The translations under genes were made by a program, and so were the position numbers. A stretch of 64,000 bases of DNA from Asticcacaulis sp. SL142 (lineage in GTDB: Bacteria; Pseudomonadota; Alphaproteobacteria; Caulobacterales; Caulobacteraceae). The stretch covers positions 3,627,001 to 3,691,000 of the forward strand of contig NZ_CP113061.1 of NCBI RefSeq assembly GCF_026625745.1, written 5' to 3'. The notes below the pieces were generated by a model. It searched no databases, was not told where the DNA came from, and saw only the letters and a program-made list of their open reading frames with translations. Shown here in pieces: positions 35,784 through 45,612 of the stretch (position 1 is its first letter; each line of letters starts with the position of its first letter).

Positions 35784-37217
35784 TTAGGTCAGACCGGTTA
35801 TATTTTCGGTATTCTCCAGAATGATCTTCCCCCCGTTTTGGGCCACGATCCGGCTGCGGGCGACATGCACGTTGCGGGCGTGGCGAATGACGCCGAACTG
35901 AGCGGCTTCGATATCGATGTCCTCAAGGTGGATGTCCGAAAGCGGTGCGTCCGGATAGGCCTCAAGCTCGATGGCGGTTTTCAGCCCGCGCGCTCTGACG
36001 CGGCTGATGTGGATGTCGTGGACCTGCGGCAGGCCCTTATCCTTGGGCACCTGCGTGGTCAGGGTTGTCCAGTAGGACGGGTAATCGGTCAGGTCGTCCG
36101 GAATCTTGGCGTAGGAATAGGCCGGAAACCAGTTGAGGTTGATGCGAATGCCGGTTTCGGCCTCACTCACGTCGATGTCGCGGATATGGATGTCTGAGGC
36201 CCTGCCGCCGCGCGTGGCGGCCGATTTAAACAGTATGCCGTAACGCACTGGCCCGACGACCTTAAGGCCGTAAACCCGTACATTGCGGATGCCGCCGGAG
36301 GTTTCCGACCCAAACGTGATTCCGGCATAGGCGGTGCGCACGGTTGAGTTGCGGATGACGACATTCTCGGTCGGGCGGTTGACCCTCAAGCCATCGGCGT
36401 CGCGTCCGGCCTTAAGGCACAGGGCGTCGTCATTGGCGTCGATATCGGCATTTTCGACCAAGACCGTATGGGAGGAATCGATGTCGACGCCGTCGGTCGA
36501 CGGGCCCTTGCCATCAACGTTGTTGCGTACCGTAATGCCAGAGACTTTGACATTGTTGGAATAGACGACCTGCACCGTCCAGAAACCGGAGCGGGTCAGC
36601 ATCAGGCCGCCGCCCAGTTCGACGCGACTGGAATTATAGATCTGGATCAGGCGCGGGCGCTTGGCGTCATAATCGGCCGCCCAGCGCAGGCCACGGGCTT
36701 CGTAATCATAGCGGATCGAATTGAAGCGCTCCCAGAACACCTTGCCATTGCCGTCGATCGTGCCTTCACCATAGATTTTGACATCGCTTTGGCCGTAGAC
36801 ATTGAGCAGGGCCGACGGCCACGACAGCTCAATCCCCGCGATGCGCGTCGGCATATCCGGATAGCCCGCGATATCCTGCTCACCCATCAGGGTCACGCCC
36901 TTATCAAGACGAAGCGCCATGCCGGATTTCAGGAACAAAGATCCGGTCAGATAGGTGCCGGGTTTGAGCACCAGAGTGCCATGAACCGCGGCTGTGGCGT
37001 CAATGGCCCGTTGCAGGGCGGCGGTATCATTGGTGATGCCGTCACCTTTAGCACCGTAGGCTGATGCGTGGATAACCGCGTCGGTCAGGTCCTTCGGAGC
37101 GTCAATGGCGATGTCGTCGGCATCGGCGGCAAGTGCTGGCACGCCCAAGCCAAAGCCCGTCGCCGCCACCGTAGCGCAGGTCATTTTCAGGAAAAGGCGT
37201 CGCACGAAAGGGGCCAT
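35784..37217 (-). CDS. GH28 polygalacturonase-family protein
   Basis: 477 residues from the ATG at 37217, chosen because it overlaps the stop of the preceding pectate lyase gene as TAATG; a longer frame adds seven residues. The start APFVRRLFLKMTCATVAATG is a Tat-like signal. GH28 motifs follow: the nucleophile-region STDGVDID with Asp242, the paired DD (263-264) in ANDDALCL, then ITFGSETSGGIRNV and YGILFKSA. The usual GHG is GSE here, as in some exo-acting and rhamnogalacturonan members. It should hydrolyse polygalacturonate or rhamnogalacturonan outside the cytoplasm. PL10 lies directly upstream in one transcript. Confidence 0.92.
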   Translation of the reverse strand: MAPFVRRLFLKMTCATVAATGFGLGVPALAADADDIAIDAPKDLTDAVIHASAYGAKGDGITNDTAALQRAIDATAAVHGTLVLKPGTYLTGSLFLKSGMALRLDKGVTLMGEQDIAGYPDMPTRIAGIELSWPSALLNVYGQSDVKIYGEGTIDGNGKVFWERFNSIRYDYEARGLRWAADYDAKRPRLIQIYNSSRVELGGGLMLTRSGFWTVQVVYSNNVKVSGITVRNNVDGKGPSTDGVDIDSSHTVLVENADIDANDDALCLKAGRDADGLRVNRPTENVVIRNSTVRTAYAGITFGSETSGGIRNVRVYGLKVVGPVRYGILFKSAATRGGRASDIHIRDIDVSEAETGIRINLNWFPAYSYAKIPDDLTDYPSYWTTLTTQVPKDKGLPQVHDIHISRVRARGLKTAIELEAYPDAPLSDIHLEDIDIEAAQFGVIRHARNVHVARSRIVAQNGGKIILENTENITGLT

Positions 37218-38512
37218 TACGGGTTCGCAGCCTTCCATGCCAGATAGGCGTCAATGGCCTTTTGCGGGCTGTTGCCGTACCAGGAATAGCCGTTGCGGCG
37301 GCCCTTGGAGATTTCATTGACATCGTTATGGATGAACTTACTCCAGTCGCCGAAGATCGGCTTACCCGTCCTGATGTCGTAATTGCGCGACCAGATCGGC
37401 CCAGCACCGGGCTTGGCGATCAGCTTACGGCCTTCTTCGGGACTGACCGAGGTAAAGGCCACGTCGTAAACCGCATGATCTTTGAGCCATTGAACGCCGG
37501 TATGGACCGCCGCTTTGAGTTGGGGTGAGGGGTTGGATTGGCGCATCAGGAACAGCAGAACATCGCTGCTTTCGGCGCTGGCCAGCGAGCGTGGCTCATA
37601 GTTGCGGGCCGAGATGGGCTTTAAAGTCAGAGCATCGACCTGCTGCGGCCAGACGGTCTTTTTGCCGTTCACAACCACCTGCGAGTCCAGAATGATCTTG
37701 ACGGCGCGCGCGCTGGCGGCTCCAGCCTTCTGGCGCAGTTCCGCAGGCACAAAAGCGAAATCGGCATGGCCTTCGGCGACGTCTTCTAAAATATCAGCGG
37801 CCTTGGCCACCGCATTGTCATTAAAGGTGATGCCGTCATGGAAGCCTCCCTCCAGCGGATAGTTCTGCGGCCAGCCGCCATTGGGGTACTGGGCCATCAG
37901 CAGGTAGGTCACGCCCTTAATGATGCTGGCGCGGTAGGCGTCACCCTCGGCACCCGGTAACTGCGCCTGAACCTTGCCCAAAAAGCGCATTTCGGTGGTG
38001 GTGGCGTCGTTATCGAGCGTGCCGACAAAGGTCCAGAACTGGTCGCGCGGTTCATCAAAGCTGCCGGTGCCGACCGTCATGGTCTCGGCATTATTACTAT
38101 AGCGCTGGCCTTTGAGACGCGGCGGTTTGGTGCGATCCTGATTCTTGCTCCAGCCGCCGGACGGGGTTTGAAAGCTGACGATCGTATCGGCTATCGCGCG
38201 CGCCTCAGCCGTGGCATACCACGCTGCGTCCTTATTCAGCACCATCTTGCCGCTGCCCGCGGTAGGTGGGGGCGGGGCGGCCTCGCCGGGTTGAAGCTCT
38301 GCGGCCAAGGTGGCGCGGTCAAAGGTCATCTGCTGCTCGGACCTCAGAATATAGGCGCTCCACGCCGCGCGATCCGCCTCAGCCACCTCACTCAGGCGTG
38401 TCACACTGACCTCAGTCGCCGGGGTATTGACCCCGATGACCGCCGCCGTGGCGTGCGCTGCAAACACCATTCCGATTACCGGGATTGCGCCCGACCATCT
38501 ACCCAGTTTCAT
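37217..38512 (-). CDS. pelA: Pectate lyase, PL10 family
   Basis: 431 residues, signal peptide ending ATAAV near residue 26. The PL10 core covers about 125-425: QTPSGGWSKNQDRTKPPR, GSFDEPRDQFWTFVGTLDND, MAQYPNGGWPQNYPLEGGF, and the Arg-containing RNGYSWYGNSPQ block. The N-terminal region (about 30-120) is less conserved. It cleaves polygalacturonate by beta-elimination, giving unsaturated ends for GH105, Ogl and KduI. It starts the two-gene operon with GH28 (TAATG overlap). The upstream 347-base gap has no operator like the one before the TonB receptors. Confidence 0.94.
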   Translation of the reverse strand: MKLGRWSGAIPVIGMVFAAHATAAVIGVNTPATEVSVTRLSEVAEADRAAWSAYILRSEQQMTFDRATLAAELQPGEAAPPPPTAGSGKMVLNKDAAWYATAEARAIADTIVSFQTPSGGWSKNQDRTKPPRLKGQRYSNNAETMTVGTGSFDEPRDQFWTFVGTLDNDATTTEMRFLGKVQAQLPGAEGDAYRASIIKGVTYLLMAQYPNGGWPQNYPLEGGFHDGITFNDNAVAKAADILEDVAEGHADFAFVPAELRQKAGAASARAVKIILDSQVVVNGKKTVWPQQVDALTLKPISARNYEPRSLASAESSDVLLFLMRQSNPSPQLKAAVHTGVQWLKDHAVYDVAFTSVSPEEGRKLIAKPGAGPIWSRNYDIRTGKPIFGDWSKFIHNDVNEISKGRRNGYSWYGNSPQKAIDAYLAWKAANP

Positions 38513-38859
38513 TTCCGTCCCTATTATCGGATTATTATTTCAAAAACGATACGTTAGGTCTGAGCGGCTGTAAACGAAAATGCTCGATTTCGACGGATTT
38601 TTTGCAAATGTTTTTATTAGTGAATGGTAACTCGTTTCATGCCAATTTATTTGAAATAAAAAGGCCTTAATTCGAGTATTTGTATGATTAAATATGCTTC
38701 TTAGTGACGTCGCAGAGTCTGTACTGACTTTGCCTTAAGGTGCCGCTTAACGGGACGCTGCGCGGTTTTCTGAGGCGTCAGAGGTGCCGTCTTAGCCGCA
38801 CAGACGCAAATATCGTTCCGATAATTGAAACTTCATATTGATAATGAAGCGCATTAAGG
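38513..38859. other. Intergenic stretch without a gene
   Basis: An AT-rich promoter-side half lies near 38513-38700. A 6-bp hairpin CTTCAT/ATGAAG (38831-38849) follows the DUF4450 stop on the minus strand and may be a weak terminator. TTAA-N8-TTAA at 38735-38750 has the wrong spacing for a CtrA box. No ORF is convincing. Confidence 0.5.
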
Positions 38860-41800
38860 TCAGTGTTCCAGACTGACGCCCATCAGGCCGATGACCACCT
38901 CATTGGCGACGGCGCGCACACTCAAGCTTTTGAGGGTTTTCGACGGATCGAGATCGAGCGCCAGCACATTGGCCGCGCCACCGTCGATTTTTTCACGGTC
39001 CTTCCGGCCTTTTGACTCCGGCCCTGGCACCCAGACCTTACCGGTTTTCAGATCGACCCGGACGGGGGCTTCACCGCACAGGCGGAACTGATAGTCGTCG
39101 ATGAAGTAGTCGCGCTCGATCGGCCACCAATTGTCGGGGTTGCGCAGTTCCAGATTTGCGGTGGTCCCGTCGGTATAGGTGACGATGACCTCACCATTGG
39201 TGATGCGGCTTTGCATGTGGTTGGTCGATCCGGCCATCAGCAGATAGGCGCGTTTCGCCTTGCCGGACAGCTTGACGCTGATCTCATCGGGGTAGTTGTC
39301 CCACAGGGAGGCAAAGGCGATGTTGTTGGTATCGCCTGCCGGGGTTTTGAAGTTTAACCCTTTGATCGGCGTGATCTGCCCGCCGGAGGCGCGTAAGGCC
39401 TTATCATCAATAGTGGCGGTGGCATTGACGTGACCGGCCCAGGCTCCAATGCCTTGGGCGGGCATGGCAAGCGACACGAAAGGCGAGCGTGGTGAGCGGT
39501 ACTTACCCGGTGCGAAGATCGCCGTAACCTTATCGTTAAAGGCCGCGCTGATATCGATCGGCTCAACCGCAGCCGTGCCGCTGGCCCAGACCGGTGCATT
39601 GACCGGACAGGTGGCGGGTAGAGTGGGCGTAGCATCGAGCGCGTACCATTCAAACGCGCCCTGACGCTTCTGGCTGAACGGCGCGGTGGCAGCCACGGTC
39701 GTGGTTTTCGCGGCATCAATCGCCTGACCGGCCCAGACGATGCGAATTTCGGCGGCGGCTGACAATGGCGCTTCGATGCGCAGTTTCGGTGCGCCGACGC
39801 TTTTGAGGGCCGTCCACTTTACCGGCTGACCGTTGACGGTGACGGCTTCCACACCATCCTGACGGGCAGGGATATCTAGGACTGTGCGTTCAAAGGTTTT
39901 GCCGGTCTGGCTGACCTGCCACGTCTCAATCTGTCCTTCGCGCTTAAACCCGAACGTCAGGTTCGGGTGGGTCAGGCGGGCATGATCCCATTCGGCCGGA
40001 AAGCCGGGGGTGAGCGTCAATGTGTGGCTTAAGGCATCGGGCTTGACGCCAAACAGGCCTTCAACCACGGTGCGCGACATCACACCGGCGCCATCGGCAA
40101 AGTCGCGCTGGCTTTCACGGCGGTAGACATCGAGGTAGTTCAGGCTGCCGACATTGCCGGGGGCGATGCCCATAAAGAAGCTGGCCAAAATGCCGCCGCG
40201 GGTGATTTCATAGGCCGTATCGGATCGTCCCGCCTGCCACAGCCCCAGCGCGGTATGTAGGTTTTCACCCATGACGACATTGTTGATCGACCAGCTATAG
40301 GGCATCCAGTCGGTGCTGGGCAGCATCCGGTAGGGGCGGTCGTTCGGGACATTTTCGCCGGTCACCGGCAGGGGCTTGAAGCTGCGTTCAATATCGGCGG
40401 CCATGCGGGCCGCCTCAAAGGCATCAGGCACGCCGGAGTCCATGGTGTGATAAAAGCTCCATACGCCATAGCTGGGGTGGAGCATTTGTCCACCCAGATA
40501 GTCTTTATATTCGCCAAACGCGCCGCGATCTTCCATCCACAGGTGGGTTTTCATGGCCTTGGCGATTAGGGCGGCCTCGGCCTCATAAGGGGCGGGGTCT
40601 TTACCGATCAGGCGGGCGAGGCGGGCGACCATGCGGTTATGATAGAGGTTATAGGCGGTCGTGTAGGCGACCCCGCCGCCGCTATATTGCACATCATCCG
40701 ACGCCCAGATGGCGGCATAGGCTTCATAGAGCGGCAGCTTATCGGGGCCGAACTCACGGCGGAATAGGCGCTGCTCCCACGCCAGATGGCGCTCTAACGC
40801 AGGCCAGACTTCGCGGGCATAGTCCAGATCGCCGGTCCACAGGATATGGCGGAACATGGCGTCGAAAAAGCCGATGTTCATATCATAGTGGGTGTTGGAC
40901 AGGTCGCCATTGGTATGCAGCCCAACCGGATTGCGGGCCAGATTGGTGGCCTCTTCGGCGGGAGCCACATGATCGGGGATGAGCTTGATGTTCTGCTTGC
41001 GCGTCCACAGGTTCAGGTTTTCCCGCGCCCGGTCGTGCCAGCCCAGGGCATCGAGCGCATAAGGGCCGCGCCAGCCCAGCAGTCGCGCCCGCCAGGCGAT
41101 TGCGCCGTGGGTAATGCCGCCGCCAGCGTCATTGACATCCCACAGGGCATCGGCGGCGACATTGAGCGCGCCCATAGCGGCATCAAGATGCGGATCGGGG
41201 GTTTCGGTACGCACGCGATTACGCAAGGTCTCAAAATGGCGGCGGGTCAGATCGAACTGGGCGGCGAGGTCTTTGGCCGCGTAGGGGGCAATGGTGGTGA
41301 CGGTGTTGGGGCCGGTGCCGGTATTGCCGGCGGTGACATCGCGGTAATCGCCCAGTTCAGGCGCGGCCCCTTTGCGGGTGACCTGCACCGTCAAGAACAC
41401 CGGTTTGTCGGTCAGTTTGAGGTGACCGATCACGACCTTTGTGGGGGCCTCGGCGGAGGATGCTAATAAAGCCGCCGGATCAGCCCACATTTGCGCATCG
41501 GCCAGCCTGATCGTGACGGGGGCGGAGACCGTGCCGGTTAACCCTGAGTTTTTGCCATCGGCGGTAAAGCCCTGCTTCATCAATCCGTAGCGGGTATCGG
41601 CGGCGACCTCCGGCTTGAACTGGAAATACTCGCTGATCGGCACATTTTCAGTCCCGATATCGCCGTCGCGTTTGCCGCGTACACCGTTACCGCCGCCAAA
41701 CGCGAACACCAGTTCCGCCCCCTTGGGCAGGGTGTGACCGGTCGCGCGCACCGATAGGCCTTCAACCGAATGATAGGCGATGACCTCAAGCTCGATCCGG

Positions 41801-42228
41801 CCATTTGGCCCTAGCAGCGGGTCACGGATAGTATAAAGCATCTCACCGGGGCGGTAGCGGGTCTCGATCTCTGCCGCATCACTGAACCACTTCACCCCCG
41901 CCGATGTGCGTACGCCTAAGCGGACATTGCCGCCACGGCCGGGCAGATAAAGCGAAAACTCCGGCTTATCACCCGCATCAACCCGAAAGGCCGTGTGGCC
42001 GCCGTAAAGGGCGCGGTTGAAATATTCCGCGCCATTGCGAATAATGAAATCGCCGCCCTCTGGCCGGTAGCGCATCGGCGTTGCCAGTTGTCCCTCAAGG
42101 TTCGGCGTCAGGCCGCGCGTGGCCGACGGCACGGCCGACTGAGCCAAAACCTGCGGGCTGTAGCTTAAGGCCGGTGTGGCCAGCAGCAGGCACCACAGGG
42201 CGGCAGTCGATCGCAGGTTACGGGGCAT
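38860..42228 (-). CDS. DUF4450-domain protein, predicted glycan-active enzyme
   Basis: 1,122 residues with signal peptide (LWCLLLATPALSYSPQVLAQ). It starts PNLEGQLATPMRYRPEGGDF and FNRALYGGHTAFRVDAGDKP, which matches DUF4450. An (alpha/alpha)6-like region with LLGWRGPYALDALGWHDR, then ASDDVQYSGGGVAYTTAYNL and MPYSWSINNVVMGENLHTAL spans about 330-720, like glycogen-debranching or rhamnosidase-type toroids. The C-terminal 400 residues look like beta-sandwich binding domains. DUF4450 proteins occur in pectin-degradation loci, but I know no assigned activity. The gene follows the (alpha/alpha)6 glycosidase-like gene by 39 bases in one operon. Confidence 0.85.
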   Translation of the reverse strand: MPRNLRSTAALWCLLLATPALSYSPQVLAQSAVPSATRGLTPNLEGQLATPMRYRPEGGDFIIRNGAEYFNRALYGGHTAFRVDAGDKPEFSLYLPGRGGNVRLGVRTSAGVKWFSDAAEIETRYRPGEMLYTIRDPLLGPNGRIELEVIAYHSVEGLSVRATGHTLPKGAELVFAFGGGNGVRGKRDGDIGTENVPISEYFQFKPEVAADTRYGLMKQGFTADGKNSGLTGTVSAPVTIRLADAQMWADPAALLASSAEAPTKVVIGHLKLTDKPVFLTVQVTRKGAAPELGDYRDVTAGNTGTGPNTVTTIAPYAAKDLAAQFDLTRRHFETLRNRVRTETPDPHLDAAMGALNVAADALWDVNDAGGGITHGAIAWRARLLGWRGPYALDALGWHDRARENLNLWTRKQNIKLIPDHVAPAEEATNLARNPVGLHTNGDLSNTHYDMNIGFFDAMFRHILWTGDLDYAREVWPALERHLAWEQRLFRREFGPDKLPLYEAYAAIWASDDVQYSGGGVAYTTAYNLYHNRMVARLARLIGKDPAPYEAEAALIAKAMKTHLWMEDRGAFGEYKDYLGGQMLHPSYGVWSFYHTMDSGVPDAFEAARMAADIERSFKPLPVTGENVPNDRPYRMLPSTDWMPYSWSINNVVMGENLHTALGLWQAGRSDTAYEITRGGILASFFMGIAPGNVGSLNYLDVYRRESQRDFADGAGVMSRTVVEGLFGVKPDALSHTLTLTPGFPAEWDHARLTHPNLTFGFKREGQIETWQVSQTGKTFERTVLDIPARQDGVEAVTVNGQPVKWTALKSVGAPKLRIEAPLSAAAEIRIVWAGQAIDAAKTTTVAATAPFSQKRQGAFEWYALDATPTLPATCPVNAPVWASGTAAVEPIDISAAFNDKVTAIFAPGKYRSPRSPFVSLAMPAQGIGAWAGHVNATATIDDKALRASGGQITPIKGLNFKTPAGDTNNIAFASLWDNYPDEISVKLSGKAKRAYLLMAGSTNHMQSRITNGEVIVTYTDGTTANLELRNPDNWWPIERDYFIDDYQFRLCGEAPVRVDLKTGKVWVPGPESKGRKDREKIDGGAANVLALDLDPSKTLKSLSVRAVANEVVIGLMGVSLEH

Positions 42229-42267
42229 TTTGGCATTTCCTCTGGAGTTTTTTTATACTTGATGCGG

Positions 42268-44541
42268 TTAAAGCGAAGGTCGGATACCTTCGACCTTGAC
42301 CTTCCAGTCCTTGGGGAAGCCGGGGGCGTGGCCGGTCTGGTCGTCCCAGCCACCGGCCATCAGGGCAATCGCCAGCAACAACCCACCATTTGACGGGAAA
42401 TAGGTTTCCGCCGCCCGCTGATAGCCATGCCCGTCAAGGCCCGCGTCGGCCTGCACACCCGCACCCGTCGCGGTCGGCACGAACGCGGCGGCATGGGCAT
42501 CCAGATGGACGCGCGGGGTCATGCCGCTTGTGCCAAATTTATTGTTTTTGGCGTCGAAAAACAGCCAGTCGATGGCCTCATCCGGCGCGCCCAACCGTGT
42601 GGCGGTCATGGCCATCATCGGATAGTCCCAGCCCCAGGTCTGACGCAGATCCCAGTCACGCTTCATCCGGTCGAGTGTATTACGCATCACCGGTTTATCG
42701 ACATCGCGTCCGGGCAGCCAGCCGAGCGGCATCAGGAACGACATGTGGTCGCGGTTCTGGCAGGTCTCGGCAATCGCATTGCTTTTGCAGGTATCTGCCG
42801 CCTTATCCCAGAAACCGGGTTCTGAGCCGACCGGCAGGTAAAGCCCGTCCTTTTGCGGCAGGTCCGGCCATTTGGCCAGAACCGCGTCCCAGTCGGCGCG
42901 GCGCGGCTGACCCGTTCGTTCGCGCCAGCTTTGGGCGGTCTCGATCCCCCAGCGGAAATAGGCCAGTTCAAACATCGGATTAAAAGTGGTCAGCGGCGGG
43001 AAGTTTTCCTGTACCGGAATAACCGGCGGGCCGAGGCGATAGCGACCGGATGCGGTATCCAGTACCATGATCGAGGCCAGCAGATCGGCGCTGTCCTCGA
43101 CCAGTTGGCCATAGGTTTTCAGGACTCGTTGATCGCCGCCAGCACGATAAAGCAATTCCGACATATAGATCGGGTGCGGCTGCTGCCACAGGATGAAGGG
43201 AGAGACTTTTGAGGGGCTGTCGGCACCATCAGGGCCGATCATCTTGGGCCACCACGCGCCCTTGACACCCTGTTCGTCGGCGCGGACGCGGGCCTTGGGC
43301 AGGAAGGTGGTATACCAGCCGAGGCTTTTCTCCAGCAACTGCGGTCGACCCCACAGGGCAAAATGTGCCGAATGCCACGGATGCATCTCAAGGTGCGACT
43401 TGCCGTTCCAGCTATTGGAAAACAGCCCTTCTTCCTGCGGCGGGAAGGCCCCTGCAGCATTCACGGCCATCAGATATTGCGACAGGATAATCCGGCGTTC
43501 CAGTTCGGTCGCGCGCGGATCGGGGCTGCCCGCCAGCTCGACCATGCCGCCGTTTGACCAATAGTCGCGCCAGTGACGCTCCGCCGCCGTTTTCGCGTCC
43601 GCTGGGCTGGGCAGGTCGAGGGCAGGGGTATTGGCAAACGCCGCCGTGACCGTCAGGGTTTTGGCTTTTGAGGTGGCGCGATAGGTGTGGGCTTCAGCTT
43701 TTTCGACGGACGCACCGGGGGCATGGATGCGGCTGTAATAGACCGTGTCATCAATCTGGCGTTTCAGGCGGATATCGCCAGCCTTGCGCGAAACTTCAGT
43801 CGTGCTGTGGCCATCAGGGTTTGTCCAGTCTGACGGATCGGGATTGAGGGATTTTGATACGCCGGGAAAGCGCACGGTCACACCCAATCGGTCCTGCGCC
43901 ACCAGAGCGGAGGTCACCTCGGCCATGATCGCATCCTGATCGGCCAAGACGCGGGTCACAACTGTGACGGCCTCGCCATCGTATATAAACCGGCTGGTCA
44001 GGGTGCCGGTCCACATATCCAGCGTCTGATGCGTGTCTTTTATATCCGCGAATTTTGCAGGCGTGCCGTCCCTGGCGCGCAGGTCGAGCGACACCCGCCC
44101 CAGAGAAAAGCGGTGCGGGTTTTCGCGGATGTAGGCTATGGCCGGATTGGTCGCCGCGTCGGCCCAGTCCTTAATATAGCCATAGCGGCGGGTGTGGCCG
44201 TTCACCTCGATCGGGACTTGAGTGTCAGCGACGGTGTAGCCGTTTGGATTGGGAAAGCTATGCCAGGCCCATTGGGCTTCGGTCAGCAGGGGCGCGATTT
44301 TACTATAGGGTTCGGTGAAGGTCTGAAGGCCGGTGATGTCGGCGGTAAAGCCGATATTGCCGTTGCCCAGCATCAGGGGGGCATGAGGATCGATTGTCGT
44401 CAAAACCGGATTATGGCGCCGGACCAGACGTTCGCGATCTATCCGGCCTGCGCGGGCAGCGTGGGCGGGCGGGCTGAGCAGAGAGGCGCTTGCCGCGGCG
44501 GCAGCGGTCATCATCAGGTGTCGGCGCGAAAGATTCGGCAC
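42268..44541 (-). CDS. Tat-exported (alpha/alpha)6 glycoside hydrolase-like protein
   Basis: 757 residues. The N-terminal SRRHLMMTAAAAASASLLSP is a good Tat signal. The beta-sandwich domain (about 50-320) with MLGNGNIGFTADITGLQTF resembles GH95/GH65-type enzymes. The helical barrel from about 335 contains FSNSWNGKSHLEMHPWHSAH, then WWPKMIGPDGADSPSKVSPF, RDHMSFLMPLG and ETYFPSNGGLLLAIALMAGG. The acid is probably the Glu in SHLEMH, but I cannot confirm it. The pair with DUF4450 in the pectin locus suggests removal of a side-chain sugar such as rhamnose, fucose or galacturonate. The specific family is uncertain. Confidence 0.8.
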   Translation of the reverse strand: MPNLSRRHLMMTAAAAASASLLSPPAHAARAGRIDRERLVRRHNPVLTTIDPHAPLMLGNGNIGFTADITGLQTFTEPYSKIAPLLTEAQWAWHSFPNPNGYTVADTQVPIEVNGHTRRYGYIKDWADAATNPAIAYIRENPHRFSLGRVSLDLRARDGTPAKFADIKDTHQTLDMWTGTLTSRFIYDGEAVTVVTRVLADQDAIMAEVTSALVAQDRLGVTVRFPGVSKSLNPDPSDWTNPDGHSTTEVSRKAGDIRLKRQIDDTVYYSRIHAPGASVEKAEAHTYRATSKAKTLTVTAAFANTPALDLPSPADAKTAAERHWRDYWSNGGMVELAGSPDPRATELERRIILSQYLMAVNAAGAFPPQEEGLFSNSWNGKSHLEMHPWHSAHFALWGRPQLLEKSLGWYTTFLPKARVRADEQGVKGAWWPKMIGPDGADSPSKVSPFILWQQPHPIYMSELLYRAGGDQRVLKTYGQLVEDSADLLASIMVLDTASGRYRLGPPVIPVQENFPPLTTFNPMFELAYFRWGIETAQSWRERTGQPRRADWDAVLAKWPDLPQKDGLYLPVGSEPGFWDKAADTCKSNAIAETCQNRDHMSFLMPLGWLPGRDVDKPVMRNTLDRMKRDWDLRQTWGWDYPMMAMTATRLGAPDEAIDWLFFDAKNNKFGTSGMTPRVHLDAHAAAFVPTATGAGVQADAGLDGHGYQRAAETYFPSNGGLLLAIALMAGGWDDQTGHAPGFPKDWKVKVEGIRPSL

Positions 44542-44875
44542 GGTTGGGTCCTTTTTGTTGCCTCGCGGAGACCAATTACCTTACGGGCTGGTCTCACATT
44601 TTTATATTTTGTATCATTATGTGGATATCCGTTCCGGTATGCCGGACGGAGGTTTCTAAAATTAGTAAGGTAAGGCAAAAGCCGCATCAAGGCTAAAAAC
44701 GATCAGATGTGGCTCGAAACTGATCGGAATGGATCAAATTTAGCGTTATCGGCTGTGAATTTTTGCCTGAAAATGATCGCGTGGTGAGTTTTTAAATATA
44801 AAATGCCTATCATATACGGCAATGGCTTGTCCAAATGCCGCATAAAGATGAAACGCCTGTTTCGGAAATTGACGT
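44542..44875. other. Intergenic stretch upstream of the glycosidase operon
   Basis: Promoter region for the minus-strand operon. It contains an inverted repeat GAGACCA (44568-44574)/TGGTCTC (44589-44595) and a small hairpin TCCGG/CCGGA near 44632-44645. No ACCGGTGTCA core is present, so this operon is not obviously in the LacI regulon. No gene is convincing. Confidence 0.5.
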
Positions 44876-45499
44876 CTAAAACCGGCCCATGCTGGTCTGG
44901 AGGTTCTGGTGTTGGGACAGCGGTGTGTTACCGGGGTCAAGCGGCGACATATGCCAGCCATCACCCACCGGCTCAAACCTCACCGGCGAGGCATTGGGGC
45001 TGGTGTGCATTTCACCCAGATAAAGTTTGCTGACGACGCGGAACGGGATGCCGTGAAAGACAAACAGGCTGATTTCGTTGTTTTTTCTGTGATCAATCAG
45101 AGACGATGATACACGCGTGAATACGTCGCTCAACGGTTCGGCATCGAGCGGGTAGTGGCGGCCATCCAAATCAGCTTCGGGGTTCATGATTTCGCCCATG
45201 TCTCGGCGCAGGATTTCGACTTCGGGCAGGGTTAGTCCCTCAAAGGCGCCGAAATTGCGCTCAATCAGGCGCGGGTCGGTCTCGACCTCAAGACCTACGG
45301 CATGGGCGACGGTCTCCGCCGTCTCCCGCGCCCGCGACAGGGGCGAGGTCACGATCTTGGTCAGGCCCTGTCCGGTCAGTAACTGCGCCGCGACCCGCGC
45401 CTGCTCACGGCCAATCTCATTGAGCGCAATGTCGGTTGAACCTTGCAGCCTGAGCGCGGCATTCCAGTCGGTCTGGCCGTGGCGGAGGACGTAAAACAT
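44876..45499 (-). CDS. Histidine phosphatase family protein
   Basis: 207 residues. It opens MFYVLRHGQTDWNAALRLQG with the RHG motif (phosphohistidine His8), then has TSPLSRARETAETVA and the acid/base-region IERNFGAFEGLTLPEVE, and a second His in FVFHGIPFRVVSKL. This is the phosphoglycerate-mutase-like branch-1 fold acting on small phosphomonoesters; the substrate is unknown. There is no signal peptide. It stands alone between the pectin locus and the broken lipoprotein gene. Confidence 0.92.
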   Translation of the reverse strand: MFYVLRHGQTDWNAALRLQGSTDIALNEIGREQARVAAQLLTGQGLTKIVTSPLSRARETAETVAHAVGLEVETDPRLIERNFGAFEGLTLPEVEILRRDMGEIMNPEADLDGRHYPLDAEPLSDVFTRVSSSLIDHRKNNEISLFVFHGIPFRVVSKLYLGEMHTSPNASPVRFEPVGDGWHMSPLDPGNTPLSQHQNLQTSMGRF

Positions 45500-45612
45500 G
45501 GCGTAGGCTCAACATTTATTGCGGATTCGTTGTCTGATAGGATGATTTGCTTATAAAGCCTACCCTGCAGACAAATTTTCGCAATATGGCTGTCTAGTGT
45601 ACCGGCCGATTG

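Noticed and set aside
38735-38750. Possible CtrA box TTAA-N-TTAA
   Set aside because: The spacer is eight bases, not seven, and no CtrA-dependent gene follows.
44628-44650. TCCGG/CCGGA hairpin as a terminator
   Set aside because: No gene ends here and no T tract follows on either strand.
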